From Devosia rhizoryzae (GTDB taxonomy: Bacteria > Pseudomonadota > Alphaproteobacteria > Rhizobiales > Devosiaceae), in NCBI RefSeq assembly GCF_016698665.1, contig NZ_CP068046.1:2108001-2172000 (forward strand): a DNA stretch of 64,000 nucleotides, written 5' to 3'. The notes beneath the pieces are model-generated. The model was not told where the DNA came from. It did not search any database and worked only from the letters and a program-made list of their open reading frames with translations. Within the stretch, counting starts at the first letter, position 1. The number at the start of each line of letters is the position of its first letter. Below, in pieces: positions 54,929 to 63,867 of the stretch. A program made the position numbers and the translations under genes.

Positions 54929-56350
54929 ATGGGCGACACAACGCCGTTTGACGAAATGTACAACCCGGACGGGTCGGTCCGTGAACCTTACCGCGCTCTG
55001 GCGGGCTGGCTCAGCGAGCAGCCGGATAAGGCGCTGGGGCTGATGCAGGCCGATGCCGAAGCGATCTTTCGCCGGCTGGGCATTACCTTTGCGGTTTATG
55101 GTTCGGACGAGGGCACCGAAAAGGTCATCCCGTTTGATGTCATCCCCCGCATCATCGCGGCGCAGGAATGGCGCAAGCTTTCGAAGGGCATCGAGCAGCG
55201 GGTCAAGGCACTCAACGCTTTCCTTTATGACGTCTACCACCGCCAGGAGATTCTGCGCGCCGGGCGCGTGCCGGAAAAGCTGATCCTCAACAATGCAGCC
55301 TTCTGCCCGCAAATGATGGGGCTGGAGCCGGCCAAGGGCGTCTATGCCCACATCATCGGGGTCGACCTCGTGCGGGTCGGGGCCGATGGCTATTACGTGC
55401 TCGAGGACAATCTGCGGACGCCGTCGGGGGTCAGCTATATGCTGGAGGACCGCGAGGCGATGATGATCCTTGCGCCGGACCTGTTCCAGCGCTCAAAGGT
55501 CGCGCCGGTCGAGAATTATCCGGAAAACCTGCGGCGGACGCTCGAGAGCGTGGCGCCGGTCAATTCGCGCGGCACGCCAGTGATCGCAGTGTTGACGCCG
55601 GGCATCTACAATTCGGCCTATTTCGAGCACTCGTTCCTTGCCGACCAGATGGGCGCGCAGCTTTGCGAGGGGCATGATCTCTTTGTCGATGGCGGCAAGG
55701 TCTATATGCGGACGACCACGGGGCCCGAGCGGGTGGATGTCGTTTATCGGCGCATCGACGATGATTATCTCGATCCCTTGACGTTCCGGCCCGATTCCAT
55801 GCTGGGCGTGCCGGGGATTTTCGATGCCTATCGGGCGGGGAACGTGACGCTGGTCAATGCACCCGGCACCGGGATCGCCGACGACAAGGCGGTTTATACC
55901 TATGTACCGGAGATCATCGAATTCTACCTCGGCGAAAAATCGCTGCTGCAGAACGTGCCGACCTATAACTGCACCGATGAAGACGAGCGCGAATGGGTGC
56001 TGAAAAACATCGGCGATCTCGTGGTCAAGGAGGTTCACGGCTCGGGCGGCTACGGCATGATGGTGGGGCCGACGGCGACCGAGGAAATGCACGAGGAGTT
56101 CAAGCGCAAGATTTTGGCGCGGCCGGACAATTACATCGTGCAGCCGACCTTGGCGCTTTCCACCTGCCCCACACACATCAATGGCGACGTGGCGCCGCGG
56201 CATGTCGATTTGCGGCCCTATGTGCTGGTGGGCGACGAAGTGCGGATCACGCCCGGCGGGCTGACGCGCGTGGCGCTGAAGCAGGGCTCGCTGGTGGTCA
56301 ATTCGTCCCAGGGCGGCGGGACGAAGGATACGTGGGTGCTGGAAGATTGA
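54929..56350 (+). CDS. Circularly permuted ATP-grasp protein
   Basis: 473 residues of the CP-ATPgrasp family (DUF404/DUF407). Landmarks are PFDEMYNPDGSVREPYRALAGWL, DVIPRIIAAQEWRKLSKGIEQRVKALN, EDNLRTPSGVSYMLEDREAMM, DVVYRRIDDDYLDPL and VVKEVHGSGGYGMMVGPTATEEM. The family is predicted to ligate peptides or amino acids with ATP. It is first of a three-gene set with the alpha-E and transglutaminase-like genes, a widely conserved group whose product is unknown. Confidence 0.9.
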   Translation: MGDTTPFDEMYNPDGSVREPYRALAGWLSEQPDKALGLMQADAEAIFRRLGITFAVYGSDEGTEKVIPFDVIPRIIAAQEWRKLSKGIEQRVKALNAFLYDVYHRQEILRAGRVPEKLILNNAAFCPQMMGLEPAKGVYAHIIGVDLVRVGADGYYVLEDNLRTPSGVSYMLEDREAMMILAPDLFQRSKVAPVENYPENLRRTLESVAPVNSRGTPVIAVLTPGIYNSAYFEHSFLADQMGAQLCEGHDLFVDGGKVYMRTTTGPERVDVVYRRIDDDYLDPLTFRPDSMLGVPGIFDAYRAGNVTLVNAPGTGIADDKAVYTYVPEIIEFYLGEKSLLQNVPTYNCTDEDEREWVLKNIGDLVVKEVHGSGGYGMMVGPTATEEMHEEFKRKILARPDNYIVQPTLALSTCPTHINGDVAPRHVDLRPYVLVGDEVRITPGGLTRVALKQGSLVVNSSQGGGTKDTWVLED

Positions 56351-56375
56351 TGATGCAGCACAAGCGGAAGGACGA

Positions 56376-56551
56376 CACCCCCTCCCTACCTTTGCTACGG
56401 CCCTTTGGACCTAGCGTCGGTACCCTCCCCTCAAGGGGGAGGGTAAAATCGGGGGTGTTGATCGAATTTGCCAAGCGCACCGGCTTCACCCTCCCCCTAG
56501 AGGGGAGGGTAGCGGAGCTTAGCCGAAGGCTTAGCGGCGCTAGGGAGGGGG
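56376..56551. repeat. Family B palindromes inside the trio
   Basis: ACACCCCCTCCCTACCTTTGC, GGACCTAGCGTCGG, CCTCCCCTCAAGGGGGAGGG, then CCTCCCCCTAGAGGGGAGGG and GGAGCTTAGCCGAAGGC. It separates the ATP-grasp gene from the alpha-E gene by about 220 bp. Confidence 0.65.
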
Positions 56552-56570
56552 GAGTTTCCCTTTCTTCTAC

Positions 56571-57521
56571 ATGAGGATGCTTGGACGCACGGCGCAGAAC
56601 CTGTTTTGGTTGTCCCGCTATGTGGAGCGGGCAGAGAATATGGCGCGGCTGCTCGAGGTCGGGTATCGCATGAGCCTGACGTCGCGGCGTGAGGGTGGGG
56701 CGAGCGAGCATCTGGTGTCGATGATGCAGGCGGCGGAGGTTGATGAGGGCTTTGCCGAAAAGCACGACGTGGCCGATGTGGATACCGTCGCCCATTACAT
56801 GATGTTCGACCCGGACAATCCGAACTCGGTTTACTCGTGTTTGCAGGCGGCGCGCACCAATGCGCGGTCGGTGCGCACGGCTATCACCACCGATATGTGG
56901 GAGAGCATGAACGAGGCCTGGCTCGAATATAGCCAGATCAGGCCTCGCGACGTGCGGGGCGCCAAGCTTTTGGAACTCTTGCAATGGGTCAAGCAGCGCA
57001 GCCATGAGTTCCGCGGCGCGCTGCTCGGCACCATCCTCCGCGATGACGGGTTTTCGTTTCTGCAGATGGGTAATTTCGTCGAGCGGGCCGACAATACGGC
57101 GCGCATTCTCGACATGAAATATTATGTGCTCTTGCCGCGAGCGACGCTGGTGGGCGGGGATCTCGACATCCAGCAATGGACGCTGATCCTGCGCGCGGCT
57201 TCGGCACACCGGGCTTATCGGCACGTTTATCATGACCGCTACAAGGCCCATAACATTGCCGATTTCCTGATGCTGCGCCCCGAAATGCCGCGTTCGCTAG
57301 TCTATTGCGCGCGCTTTGTACAGCAGAACATGGATACCTTGACGACGCTTTATGGGCGTAAGGAGGCGTGCCACGAGGTGGCGCAGGGCATGGTCGACAT
57401 GGTGGCGAATACCGACATGGACGCGATCTTTGCCCATGGCCTGCATGAATTTTTGACCGAGTTCATCGCGCGCAACAACCGCGTCACCGACGCCCTTTCC
57501 GAGAGCTATAACTTTTACTGA
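56571..57521 (+). CDS. Alpha-E domain protein
   Basis: 316-residue all-helical alpha-E (DUF403) protein: LGRTAQNLFWLSRYVERAENMARLLEVGYRMSL, then NPNSVYSCLQAARTNARSVRTAITTDMWESMNEAW and MGNFVERADNTARILDMKYY. It is always found with CP-ATPgrasp genes and is predicted to act together with them in a peptide-forming or peptide-modifying pathway. It overlaps the next gene at its stop (TGATG). Confidence 0.9.
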   Translation: MRMLGRTAQNLFWLSRYVERAENMARLLEVGYRMSLTSRREGGASEHLVSMMQAAEVDEGFAEKHDVADVDTVAHYMMFDPDNPNSVYSCLQAARTNARSVRTAITTDMWESMNEAWLEYSQIRPRDVRGAKLLELLQWVKQRSHEFRGALLGTILRDDGFSFLQMGNFVERADNTARILDMKYYVLLPRATLVGGDLDIQQWTLILRAASAHRAYRHVYHDRYKAHNIADFLMLRPEMPRSLVYCARFVQQNMDTLTTLYGRKEACHEVAQGMVDMVANTDMDAIFAHGLHEFLTEFIARNNRVTDALSESYNFY

Positions 57522-58306
57522 TGCGCATCGAGATCGAGCATAATCTGAGCCTTTCTCTTTCGCCCGGCAGCGGGCAATTGCTGCTGCATCTCTTGCTGAC
57601 GCCGGGCTCGGGGCCAACGCAGACGGTGGAAAGCTGGAGCGTCGAGGCGCAGGGAATCGGCAATGCCGGACGCTTCACCGATGCCTATGGCAATGGCGTG
57701 CATCTGGTGAACCAGGGTCGCATCGAGGGCGATGTAACGGTTGCGGCGCGTGGCGTGGTGGTGACGCGGGATACCCATGGCGTGCTGGGACGGCCCGAGG
57801 GCGAACCGGTGGTGGCGCTCTACAAGCGGGTGACGCCGCTGACACCGCCACCGGCCGAGCTGCTTGCCGGCTTCGAAGCCGGGGGCAATAGGCTCGATAT
57901 GTTGCACCGGTTGATGGCACTGGTCGGCGAGCCCCGCTCGGCGGCGCAGCAGACGCAGATGCAGGCCGATGGTGGGCAATCGCAGTCACAGTCACAGGGC
58001 GAGGACCCGGCGACGGCCGAGAACCTGGCGCACCGGTTTATCGGCGCGGCGCGCAGCCTCGACATTCCGGCGCGGTTCGTCGCGGGATATCTCGTCGGCG
58101 ATGACGAGCATGAGGGTGGGCTCCACGCCTGGGCCGAAGCGTTCGACGACCGGCTCGGCTGGATCGGCTTCGACCCGGTGCTGCAGCTTTGTGCGACCGA
58201 GCGGCATGTGCGGCTAGCGGTAGGGCTCAATGGAGCGGCAGCCGTGTCGCTGCGGACGGTGCCCGTGGGCGAGATCAGCCAGAGCGCCGTGGTGACGGGC
58301 ACGTAG
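57521..58306 (+). CDS. Transglutaminase-like protein lacking catalytic Cys
   Basis: 261 residues. The N-terminal transglutaminase-associated domain is about residues 1-110, and the core follows. The family normally has a Cys-His-Asp triad in GVCxDFAH...HAWxE...FDP. Here His202 (GGLHAWAEAFDD) and Asp218 (GWIGFDPV) are kept, but the Cys place reads TAENLAH with Ala166 (codon GCC at 58016-58018). A Gln/Ser-rich insert lies just before it. It probably binds substrate without hydrolysing it. Start overlaps the alpha-E stop. Confidence 0.85.
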   Translation: MRIEIEHNLSLSLSPGSGQLLLHLLLTPGSGPTQTVESWSVEAQGIGNAGRFTDAYGNGVHLVNQGRIEGDVTVAARGVVVTRDTHGVLGRPEGEPVVALYKRVTPLTPPPAELLAGFEAGGNRLDMLHRLMALVGEPRSAAQQTQMQADGGQSQSQSQGEDPATAENLAHRFIGAARSLDIPARFVAGYLVGDDEHEGGLHAWAEAFDDRLGWIGFDPVLQLCATERHVRLAVGLNGAAAVSLRTVPVGEISQSAVVTGT

Positions 58307-58338
58307 GTTGTTGAGCGTGGATCCGGGAGATCACTAAC

Positions 58339-58648
58339 ACCCCTCCCGACTTTCGCTAAGGCCTTGCAGGCCTAGCTACAGTACCCTCCCCTCAAGGGGG
58401 AAGTGTTCAGATTGGACGCTTCTTGGCGAGCGAAGCCATCATTTCCAGCCCTCCCTCCCCTTGAGGGGGCGGGTAGCGAAGCTTGGCCGGCAGGCATTAG
58501 CGAAGCTGGGTGGGGTGGGGTGAGGCAAAGCACACAAGTTAAGGGCGCGGCCCCACCCCACCCTCATTCCCTCCCCATCAAGGGGAGGGAGGCGATGAAC
58601 ACTTACGTCGCGCATCTTTTTTGAACAGTGTCCCTCAAGGGGGAGGGT
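58339..58648. repeat. Cluster of family B palindromes
   Basis: About 310 bases made of several family B units: ACACCCCTCCCGACTTTCGC, GCCTAGCTACAGTACCC, CCTCCCCTTGAGGGGGCGGG and CCCTCCCCATCAAGGGGAGGG. It fills the gap between the transglutaminase-like and AEC genes and holds no supported reading frame. Confidence 0.65.
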
Positions 58649-58676
58649 GGGCAGGAGCTGAAAGTCTGCACTTGTC

Positions 58677-59612
58677 TTAAAGCGAGAGCACGTAGAGCCA
58701 GAAGGTGATCGTCAGGGCCGAAATGACGGTGCTGATCAGCAGGGTGTTGGCGGCGACGCTGACGCCGCGGTCATAATAGGTGGCAAAAACGTAGATATTG
58801 ATGCCGGCGGGCATGGCCGAAAGGAGGATGCCGTAGCGGGCGATCTCCATCGGAACGTGGAGCACCCAGATCATCAAGGCATAGGCGATGGCAGGATGGA
58901 TCAACAGCTTGATCAGCGAGGCGCAGAGGGCCTGTTTCCAGTTTTCGCTGAGCTTGAATTCGGTGAGCGCACCGCCGATGCCGAAAAGCGCTACCGGGAC
59001 CACGGCGCTGCTCATCATGATGAAAAAGGCCTCGGCGGGCTCGATGAACTGGAGGCCGATGGTCGAGCCGATGAGGCCCGCGGCAATGCCCCAGATCAGG
59101 GGATTGGAAATGACGCGGCGGATGGCGACGACCAGCGTCTTGCCCAGGCTTTGGCCGTCGCGGCGGACGATCTCCATGGTGACCATGCCGATGGTGAGGA
59201 GAATGGCGCCGTGAAGACCGACAATGGAAAGGACGACCGGCAGGGCGCCATCGCCATAGGCGCGCGCCATGACGGGGAGGCCCACCAGAACGGTATTGGT
59301 GAAGGTGCCCGAAAAGCCGACCGAGACACTTTCGCCGGGACGGTTCTTGAACACCTTGCGGGCGACCACGATGCCGACCACGAAACAGACGATCGCCCCG
59401 ATGTAATAGGGAGCGATAATGCCGATGTTGAAGGCGGCGCGAAAATCGCTGGTGGTGATGGAATAAAACAGAAGGCAGGGCGTGGCGAAATTGTTGACGA
59501 AACCGATCAGCGACTTGATGCCGTCGGCCGGAAACATCCGGAAATGCACCGCCAGATATCCCAGGCAGATGAGGGCGAAGATCGGCGCGATGACGGCGAG
59601 AATGGACAGCAT
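58677..59612 (-). CDS. AEC family transporter
   Basis: 311-residue auxin efflux carrier family protein with about ten hydrophobic segments, starting MLSILAVIAPIFALICLGYLAVHFR. The family's repeats are visible (FVNNFATPCLLFYS; later GIAAGLIGSTIGLQFIEPAEAFF). It probably exports an organic acid; the substrate is unknown. It is divergent from glpD. Confidence 0.88.
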   Translation of the reverse strand: MLSILAVIAPIFALICLGYLAVHFRMFPADGIKSLIGFVNNFATPCLLFYSITTSDFRAAFNIGIIAPYYIGAIVCFVVGIVVARKVFKNRPGESVSVGFSGTFTNTVLVGLPVMARAYGDGALPVVLSIVGLHGAILLTIGMVTMEIVRRDGQSLGKTLVVAIRRVISNPLIWGIAAGLIGSTIGLQFIEPAEAFFIMMSSAVVPVALFGIGGALTEFKLSENWKQALCASLIKLLIHPAIAYALMIWVLHVPMEIARYGILLSAMPAGINIYVFATYYDRGVSVAANTLLISTVISALTITFWLYVLSL

Positions 59613-59750
59613 GAGCCGCGGGCCTGGGATAGGTGACCCCTGCCCTAGCCGCTTGGCGGGGCCGGGTCAACTCGCACTTGTATGGAAGATCAACACGAAG
59701 CCTTGCGTGTTTGGTTTTCCCGATCTCTGCGTATAAACACAGGACTGAAT

Positions 59751-61244
59751 ATGGAGCGCGGCATGCTGGACGTTTTCGTCATTGGCGGTGGGATTAACGG
59801 CGCGAGCGTGGCCCGGGACGCGGTGGGCCGCGGCTTCAAGGTTGGCCTCGCCGAGATGAACGATCTTGCCTCCGGCACGAGTTCCGCGGCGACAAAGCTC
59901 GTCCATGGCGGCTTGCGTTATCTTGAGCATTACGAGTTCCGGCTGGTGCATGAAGCCCTGGCGGAACGCGAAGTGCTGTGGGCCTCGGCGCCCCATATCA
60001 TCTGGCCGCTGCGCTTCGTGTTGCCGCATCACAAGGGGCTGCGCCCGGCCATGGTGCTGCGGGCGGGGCTAGCCATGTACGACTATATGGGTGGCAGGCG
60101 CCTCCTGCCGCCGACCAAGACGCTGGATTTGAGCAAGGACGAGGCGGGCAAGCCGCTGAAGCCGGGTTACAAGCTCGCCTTCGAGTACTCGGACTGCTGG
60201 GTCAACGATGCGCGTTTCGTGGTGCTCAATGCCCGCGACGCGGCAGACCGGGGGGCGCAGATCCACGTTCGAACCAAGGTCATGTCGGCGCGGCGCGAGG
60301 ATGGCGGCTGGACGGTGGAACTCGACGGCGAGGAAGGCCGCCAGAGCGTGCGGGCGCGCATGCTGGTCAATGCGGCGGGGCCGTGGGTCGACACTGTCAT
60401 CAACGGCGTCATGGGCAAGAATGGGCCGGCCAATGTGCGGCTAGTCCAGGGCAGCCATATCGTCACCAAGAAACTTTTCGATCACGACCGCTGCTATTTC
60501 TTCCAGAACAGCGACGGGCGCATTTTCTTTGCCATTCCCTATGAGGAGGATTTCACGCTGATCGGCACCACGGATCGCGATTACCATGGCGACCCCAAGG
60601 ACGTGCGGATCAGCGAGGAAGAAACCGATTACCTCCTCAAGGGCGCCAGCGAATATTTCCGCCGGCCGGTGATGCGCGACGATATCGTCTGGACCTATTC
60701 GGGCGTGCGGCCGCTGTTTGACGATGGGGCATCGGCGGCGCAGGAAGCGACGCGCGACTATGTGCTCAAGGTCGAGGGCGATGCCGCGAGCGGCGCGGTT
60801 GTCAACGTTTTTGGCGGGAAGCTCACGACGTCTCGGCGGCTGGCGGAGTCGGTACTCGAAAAGATCGAAGAGGTCTTGGGCAAGAAGGGCGCGGCCTGGA
60901 CCAAGGACGGCACGCTGCCGGGCGGCGATTTCGGGGTGAAGAGTTTCGATGCCGAAGTGCGGCGGCTAGGCCTGGATTATCCGGGCTTCGAGCAGCGCTT
61001 CCTCAAGCGGCTGATGCGGCTTTATGGGACGCGGGCGCGGGCGATCCTGGGCGATGCGCGGAGCGTTGCCGATCTCGGGCAGCATTTCGGGTCCAATCTT
61101 TACGCGGCAGAGGTCGTCTATCTGGTCGAGGTCGAGTGGGCGCGGACGGCGGAGGATGTGTTGTGGCGCCGGACCAAGCAGGGGTTGCGGGTGGGCGCCG
61201 AGGATGTGGCGCGGTTGGAGGCTTATATCAGGAGCCGGAAGTAG
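59751..61244 (+). CDS. glpD: Glycerol-3-phosphate dehydrogenase, FAD-dependent
   Basis: 497 residues. FAD-binding start MLDVFVIGGGINGASVARDAVGRGFKVGLAEMNDLASGTSSAATKLVHGGLRYLE; further DAO-domain motifs are RDYHGDPKDVRISEEE and YSGVRPLFDDG, and the C-terminal domain closes with the YAAEVVYLVEVEWARTAEDVLWRRTKQGL segment. It oxidises glycerol-3-phosphate to dihydroxyacetone phosphate at the membrane. Start at 59751 has AGGA 6 bases upstream. glpK follows on the same strand across a family C repeat. Confidence 0.97.
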   Translation: MERGMLDVFVIGGGINGASVARDAVGRGFKVGLAEMNDLASGTSSAATKLVHGGLRYLEHYEFRLVHEALAEREVLWASAPHIIWPLRFVLPHHKGLRPAMVLRAGLAMYDYMGGRRLLPPTKTLDLSKDEAGKPLKPGYKLAFEYSDCWVNDARFVVLNARDAADRGAQIHVRTKVMSARREDGGWTVELDGEEGRQSVRARMLVNAAGPWVDTVINGVMGKNGPANVRLVQGSHIVTKKLFDHDRCYFFQNSDGRIFFAIPYEEDFTLIGTTDRDYHGDPKDVRISEEETDYLLKGASEYFRRPVMRDDIVWTYSGVRPLFDDGASAAQEATRDYVLKVEGDAASGAVVNVFGGKLTTSRRLAESVLEKIEEVLGKKGAAWTKDGTLPGGDFGVKSFDAEVRRLGLDYPGFEQRFLKRLMRLYGTRARAILGDARSVADLGQHFGSNLYAAEVVYLVEVEWARTAEDVLWRRTKQGLRVGAEDVARLEAYIRSRK

Positions 61245-61249
61245 GGAGA

Positions 61250-61368
61250 CCCCCACTCGGCCTCCCCCATAAGAAGGGGGAGGAGTCAGGCCGGTGGGCG
61301 GTCGCAAGATAAAGCCACAAGCAAGATGTGGCTCCTCCCCCGTCTTCCGGGGGAGGTTGGGTGGGGGC
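61250..61368. repeat. Pair of family C palindromes
   Basis: CCCCACTCGGCCTCCCCCAT...GGGGGAGGAG and an inverted CTCCTCCCCCGTCTTCCGGG...GGGAGGTTGGGTGGGGG. Between glpD and glpK, same strand, so it does not mark a transcript end in an obvious way. Confidence 0.65.
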
Positions 61369-61379
61369 TTGGAGGAACG

Positions 61380-62864
61380 ATGACGAAATACATTCTGGCG
61401 ATCGATCAGGGGACGACGTCCAGCCGGGCCATCGTGTTCGATGCGGAGCGCAGGATTGCCGGGGTGGGGCAGCGGGAGTTCACGCAGCATTTTCCGCAGG
61501 ATGGCTGGGTGGAGCATGATCCCGAGGAGATCTGGGAAAGCGTCGTCTGGTCGGTGAAGACCGCGCTCGGGGAAGCGGGGATCGGGGCCGGGGATGTGGC
61601 CGGGATCGGGATCACCAACCAGCGCGAGACTGCGATCATCTGGGATCGGGCGACGGGCAAGGCGATCCACAATGCCATCGTGTGGCAGGACCGGCGGACG
61701 GCAGGCTATTGCGCCGAGCTCAAGCGCGACGGCCACGAGGAAATGGTGACACGCAAGACCGGGCTGCTGCTCGACCCCTATTTTTCCGGCACCAAGGTCA
61801 AATGGTTGCTGGACCATGTCGAGGGTGCGCGGGCCAAGGCCGAGGCAGGCGAGCTGGCCTTCGGGACGGTGGATGCCTTTCTGATCTGGCGGCTGACGGG
61901 CGGCAAGGTGCATGCGACCGACGCTACCAATGCCGGGCGGACGCTGCTGTTCGAGATCGGCGCGAACCGCTGGGACGAGGAGCTCCTGGCGCTGTTTAAT
62001 GTGCCGGCGGCGATCCTGCCCGAGGTCAAGGACTGCGCCGACGATTTCGGCGTGACGGAAGAATTCGGCGCAGCGATCCCGATCCTGGGCGTTGCCGGCG
62101 ACCAGCATGCGGCAACGATCGGACAGGCGTGCTTTGAGCCCGGCATGGTCAAATCGACCTATGGCACGGGGTGTTTTGCGCTGCTCAATACCGGCAAGGA
62201 CATGGTGCGCAGCGACAACCGGCTGCTGACGACCATCGCCTACCGGCTGGATGGCGAAACGGTTTATGCGCTCGAGGGCGCGATCTTTATCGCTGGCGCC
62301 GCCGTGCAGTGGATCCGCGATGGGCTCAAGCTCGTCAAGCATGCCAGCGAAACCGGGCCTTTGGCCGAGTCGGCGGACCCCAGCCAGAACGTTTACATGG
62401 TGCCGGCCTTTGTGGGGCTCGGCGCGCCATGGTGGGATGCCGAGGCGCGGGGCGCCATCTATGGGCTGACGCGTAATTCGGGGCCGGCGGAGATCGCCAA
62501 GGCCGCGCTCGAGGCGGTTTGCTACCAGACGCGCGACCTGCTGACGGCCATGCGCAAGGACTGGAAGACCGAGAGCGGCGACACGGTGCTGCGGGTCGAT
62601 GGCGGCATGGTGGCGTCGGACTGGACCATGCAGTTTTTGGCCGATGTGCTGGACGCGCCGGTGGATCGCCCGGTTATCCTCGAGACCACGGCGCTGGGGG
62701 CGGCGTGGCTGGCAGGGATGAAGGCGGGGATCTGGCCCCCTATGGCGGAGTTTGCCGAGAGTTGGGCGCGGGATCGGCGGTTCGAGCCGGAGATGGCGGA
62801 CGAGGTGCGGGCGCGCAAGGTCAAGGGGTGGGATGAGGCGGTGAGAAGGACGCTCAGCGCCTGA
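61380..62864 (+). CDS. glpK: Glycerol kinase
   Basis: 494 residues of the FGGY family. The first motif is [19 protein letters not shown]; further are [46 protein letters not shown] and [11 protein letters not shown]. It phosphorylates glycerol. Start at 61380 with GGAGG three bases before it. With glpD it converts glycerol to dihydroxyacetone phosphate; glpF or a glycerol transporter is not seen in the window. Confidence 0.97.
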   Translation: MTKYILAIDQGTTSSRAIVFDAERRIAGVGQREFTQHFPQDGWVEHDPEEIWESVVWSVKTALGEAGIGAGDVAGIGITNQRETAIIWDRATGKAIHNAIVWQDRRTAGYCAELKRDGHEEMVTRKTGLLLDPYFSGTKVKWLLDHVEGARAKAEAGELAFGTVDAFLIWRLTGGKVHATDATNAGRTLLFEIGANRWDEELLALFNVPAAILPEVKDCADDFGVTEEFGAAIPILGVAGDQHAATIGQACFEPGMVKSTYGTGCFALLNTGKDMVRSDNRLLTTIAYRLDGETVYALEGAIFIAGAAVQWIRDGLKLVKHASETGPLAESADPSQNVYMVPAFVGLGAPWWDAEARGAIYGLTRNSGPAEIAKAALEAVCYQTRDLLTAMRKDWKTESGDTVLRVDGGMVASDWTMQFLADVLDAPVDRPVILETTALGAAWLAGMKAGIWPPMAEFAESWARDRRFEPEMADEVRARKVKGWDEAVRRTLSA

Positions 62865-62880
62865 GTGCGCTGAAACTCCA

Positions 62881-62948
62881 CACCCCCTCCCTAGCTCTGC
62901 TACGGCCTGCCGGCCTAGCGACGCTACCCTCCCCTCAAGGGGGAGGGT
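62881..62948. repeat. Palindromic repeat (family B)
   Basis: CACCCCCTCCCTAGCTCTGC, GGCCTAGCGACGC and CCTCCCCTCAAGGGGGAGGG. Between convergent glpK and the DUF1499 gene. Confidence 0.65.
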
Positions 62949-62959
62949 GAAGAAAGTGG

Positions 62960-63763
62960 TTACTCTTCGGCGGGGCCGGTTTCGACGTCGGGGGCGGCGT
63001 CTTCCTGGGTGACGACGGGGCCGGAAATGGTGGGGTTGTCGCGCAGGAATGCGGTGACTTCGTTGTCGAGGGCGACCAGGAAGTCGCTGATGCGATTGCC
63101 ATTGGAGCCGAAATCGTGCGGCGCACCGATGGAAGCGGAGCGCATGTCGACGGCGGCGCCTTCGGCCGTGGGCGTGACGCGGAGCACGGCTTCTTCGCGC
63201 CAGCCCGGAATGGTGACGATGCGCGCATTGATGCGGCCGATCTCACCCAGTTCGATCGGCTCGCGGCGCTGCCGGACATCCCAGCCCTGAGCGGTGACCA
63301 GGCGATCGACCAGGGCAAAAAGCTGGATGATATCGAGCGGGTAATCGCGGGTCGTGGCGTTGGGGAAAAGCCGCTGCTGCTCGGCCGGGGTCAGGAGGCT
63401 GGGCGGCGGAATGGTGGGCGTATCGGGCTCAAAGACCAACGGGAGTTCGCCGCGGGCGACGGTGGCGATATCGGTGACCGGCGGGTATTCGAGCCCCAGG
63501 CTGCCGTAATAGGCGAAGGGGAAAAGACAGAGCGTGCCGATGAGGAGGCCGGAGAGCGCCCTGCCCCAGCCCTGGTCGCCCGTGTACCAGAGGCGCACGA
63601 GCGCAATGACCGAGACGATGACGGTCAGTGCAGCAACGGCGCCGGCAAAGAGGATGACGGCGAGGAATGCTGGCGAATCCAGAAGGCGCTCGCGATGCAT
63701 GATCACGGGCAGGATCAGAAGCGGCAGCGCCAGGCTCGCCAGGCGGCGCGCCCAGATGGCCAT
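62960..63763 (-). CDS. DUF1499 family membrane protein
   Basis: 267 residues. Three hydrophobic segments lie in the first third (residues 8-22, 33-56 and 72-90), then a DUF1499 domain: DYPLDIIQLFALVDRLVTAQGWDV, REPIELGEIGRINARIVTIPGWREEAVLRVTPT and DMRSASIGAPHDFGSNGNRISDFLVALDNEV. Function unknown. I used the ATG at 63763; a GTG at 63790 would add nine residues and cannot be ruled out. pdxH precedes it on the same strand. Confidence 0.85.
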   Translation of the reverse strand: MAIWARRLASLALPLLILPVIMHRERLLDSPAFLAVILFAGAVAALTVIVSVIALVRLWYTGDQGWGRALSGLLIGTLCLFPFAYYGSLGLEYPPVTDIATVARGELPLVFEPDTPTIPPPSLLTPAEQQRLFPNATTRDYPLDIIQLFALVDRLVTAQGWDVRQRREPIELGEIGRINARIVTIPGWREEAVLRVTPTAEGAAVDMRSASIGAPHDFGSNGNRISDFLVALDNEVTAFLRDNPTISGPVVTQEDAAPDVETGPAEE

Positions 63764-63841
63764 TTTCGATGTTCTGATGACTATCCGCACGGAAAGCGTG
63801 ATCCTCGTTCGGCGGGAAGTTTAGGCTGGAGAAGTGAAGAA

Positions 63842-63865
63842 CCCCTCATCCGCTCTTTAGGCACC
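63842..63865. repeat. Truncated family A repeat
   Basis: CCCCTCATCCGCTCTTTAGGC is one arm of family A, without its partner arm. It lies just beyond the pdxH stop. Confidence 0.5.
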
Positions 63866-63867
63866 GG

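Noticed and set aside
58403..58624. A 73-codon plus-strand frame inside the repeat cluster.
   Set aside because: Composed of family B repeat units, no ribosome-binding site and no family.
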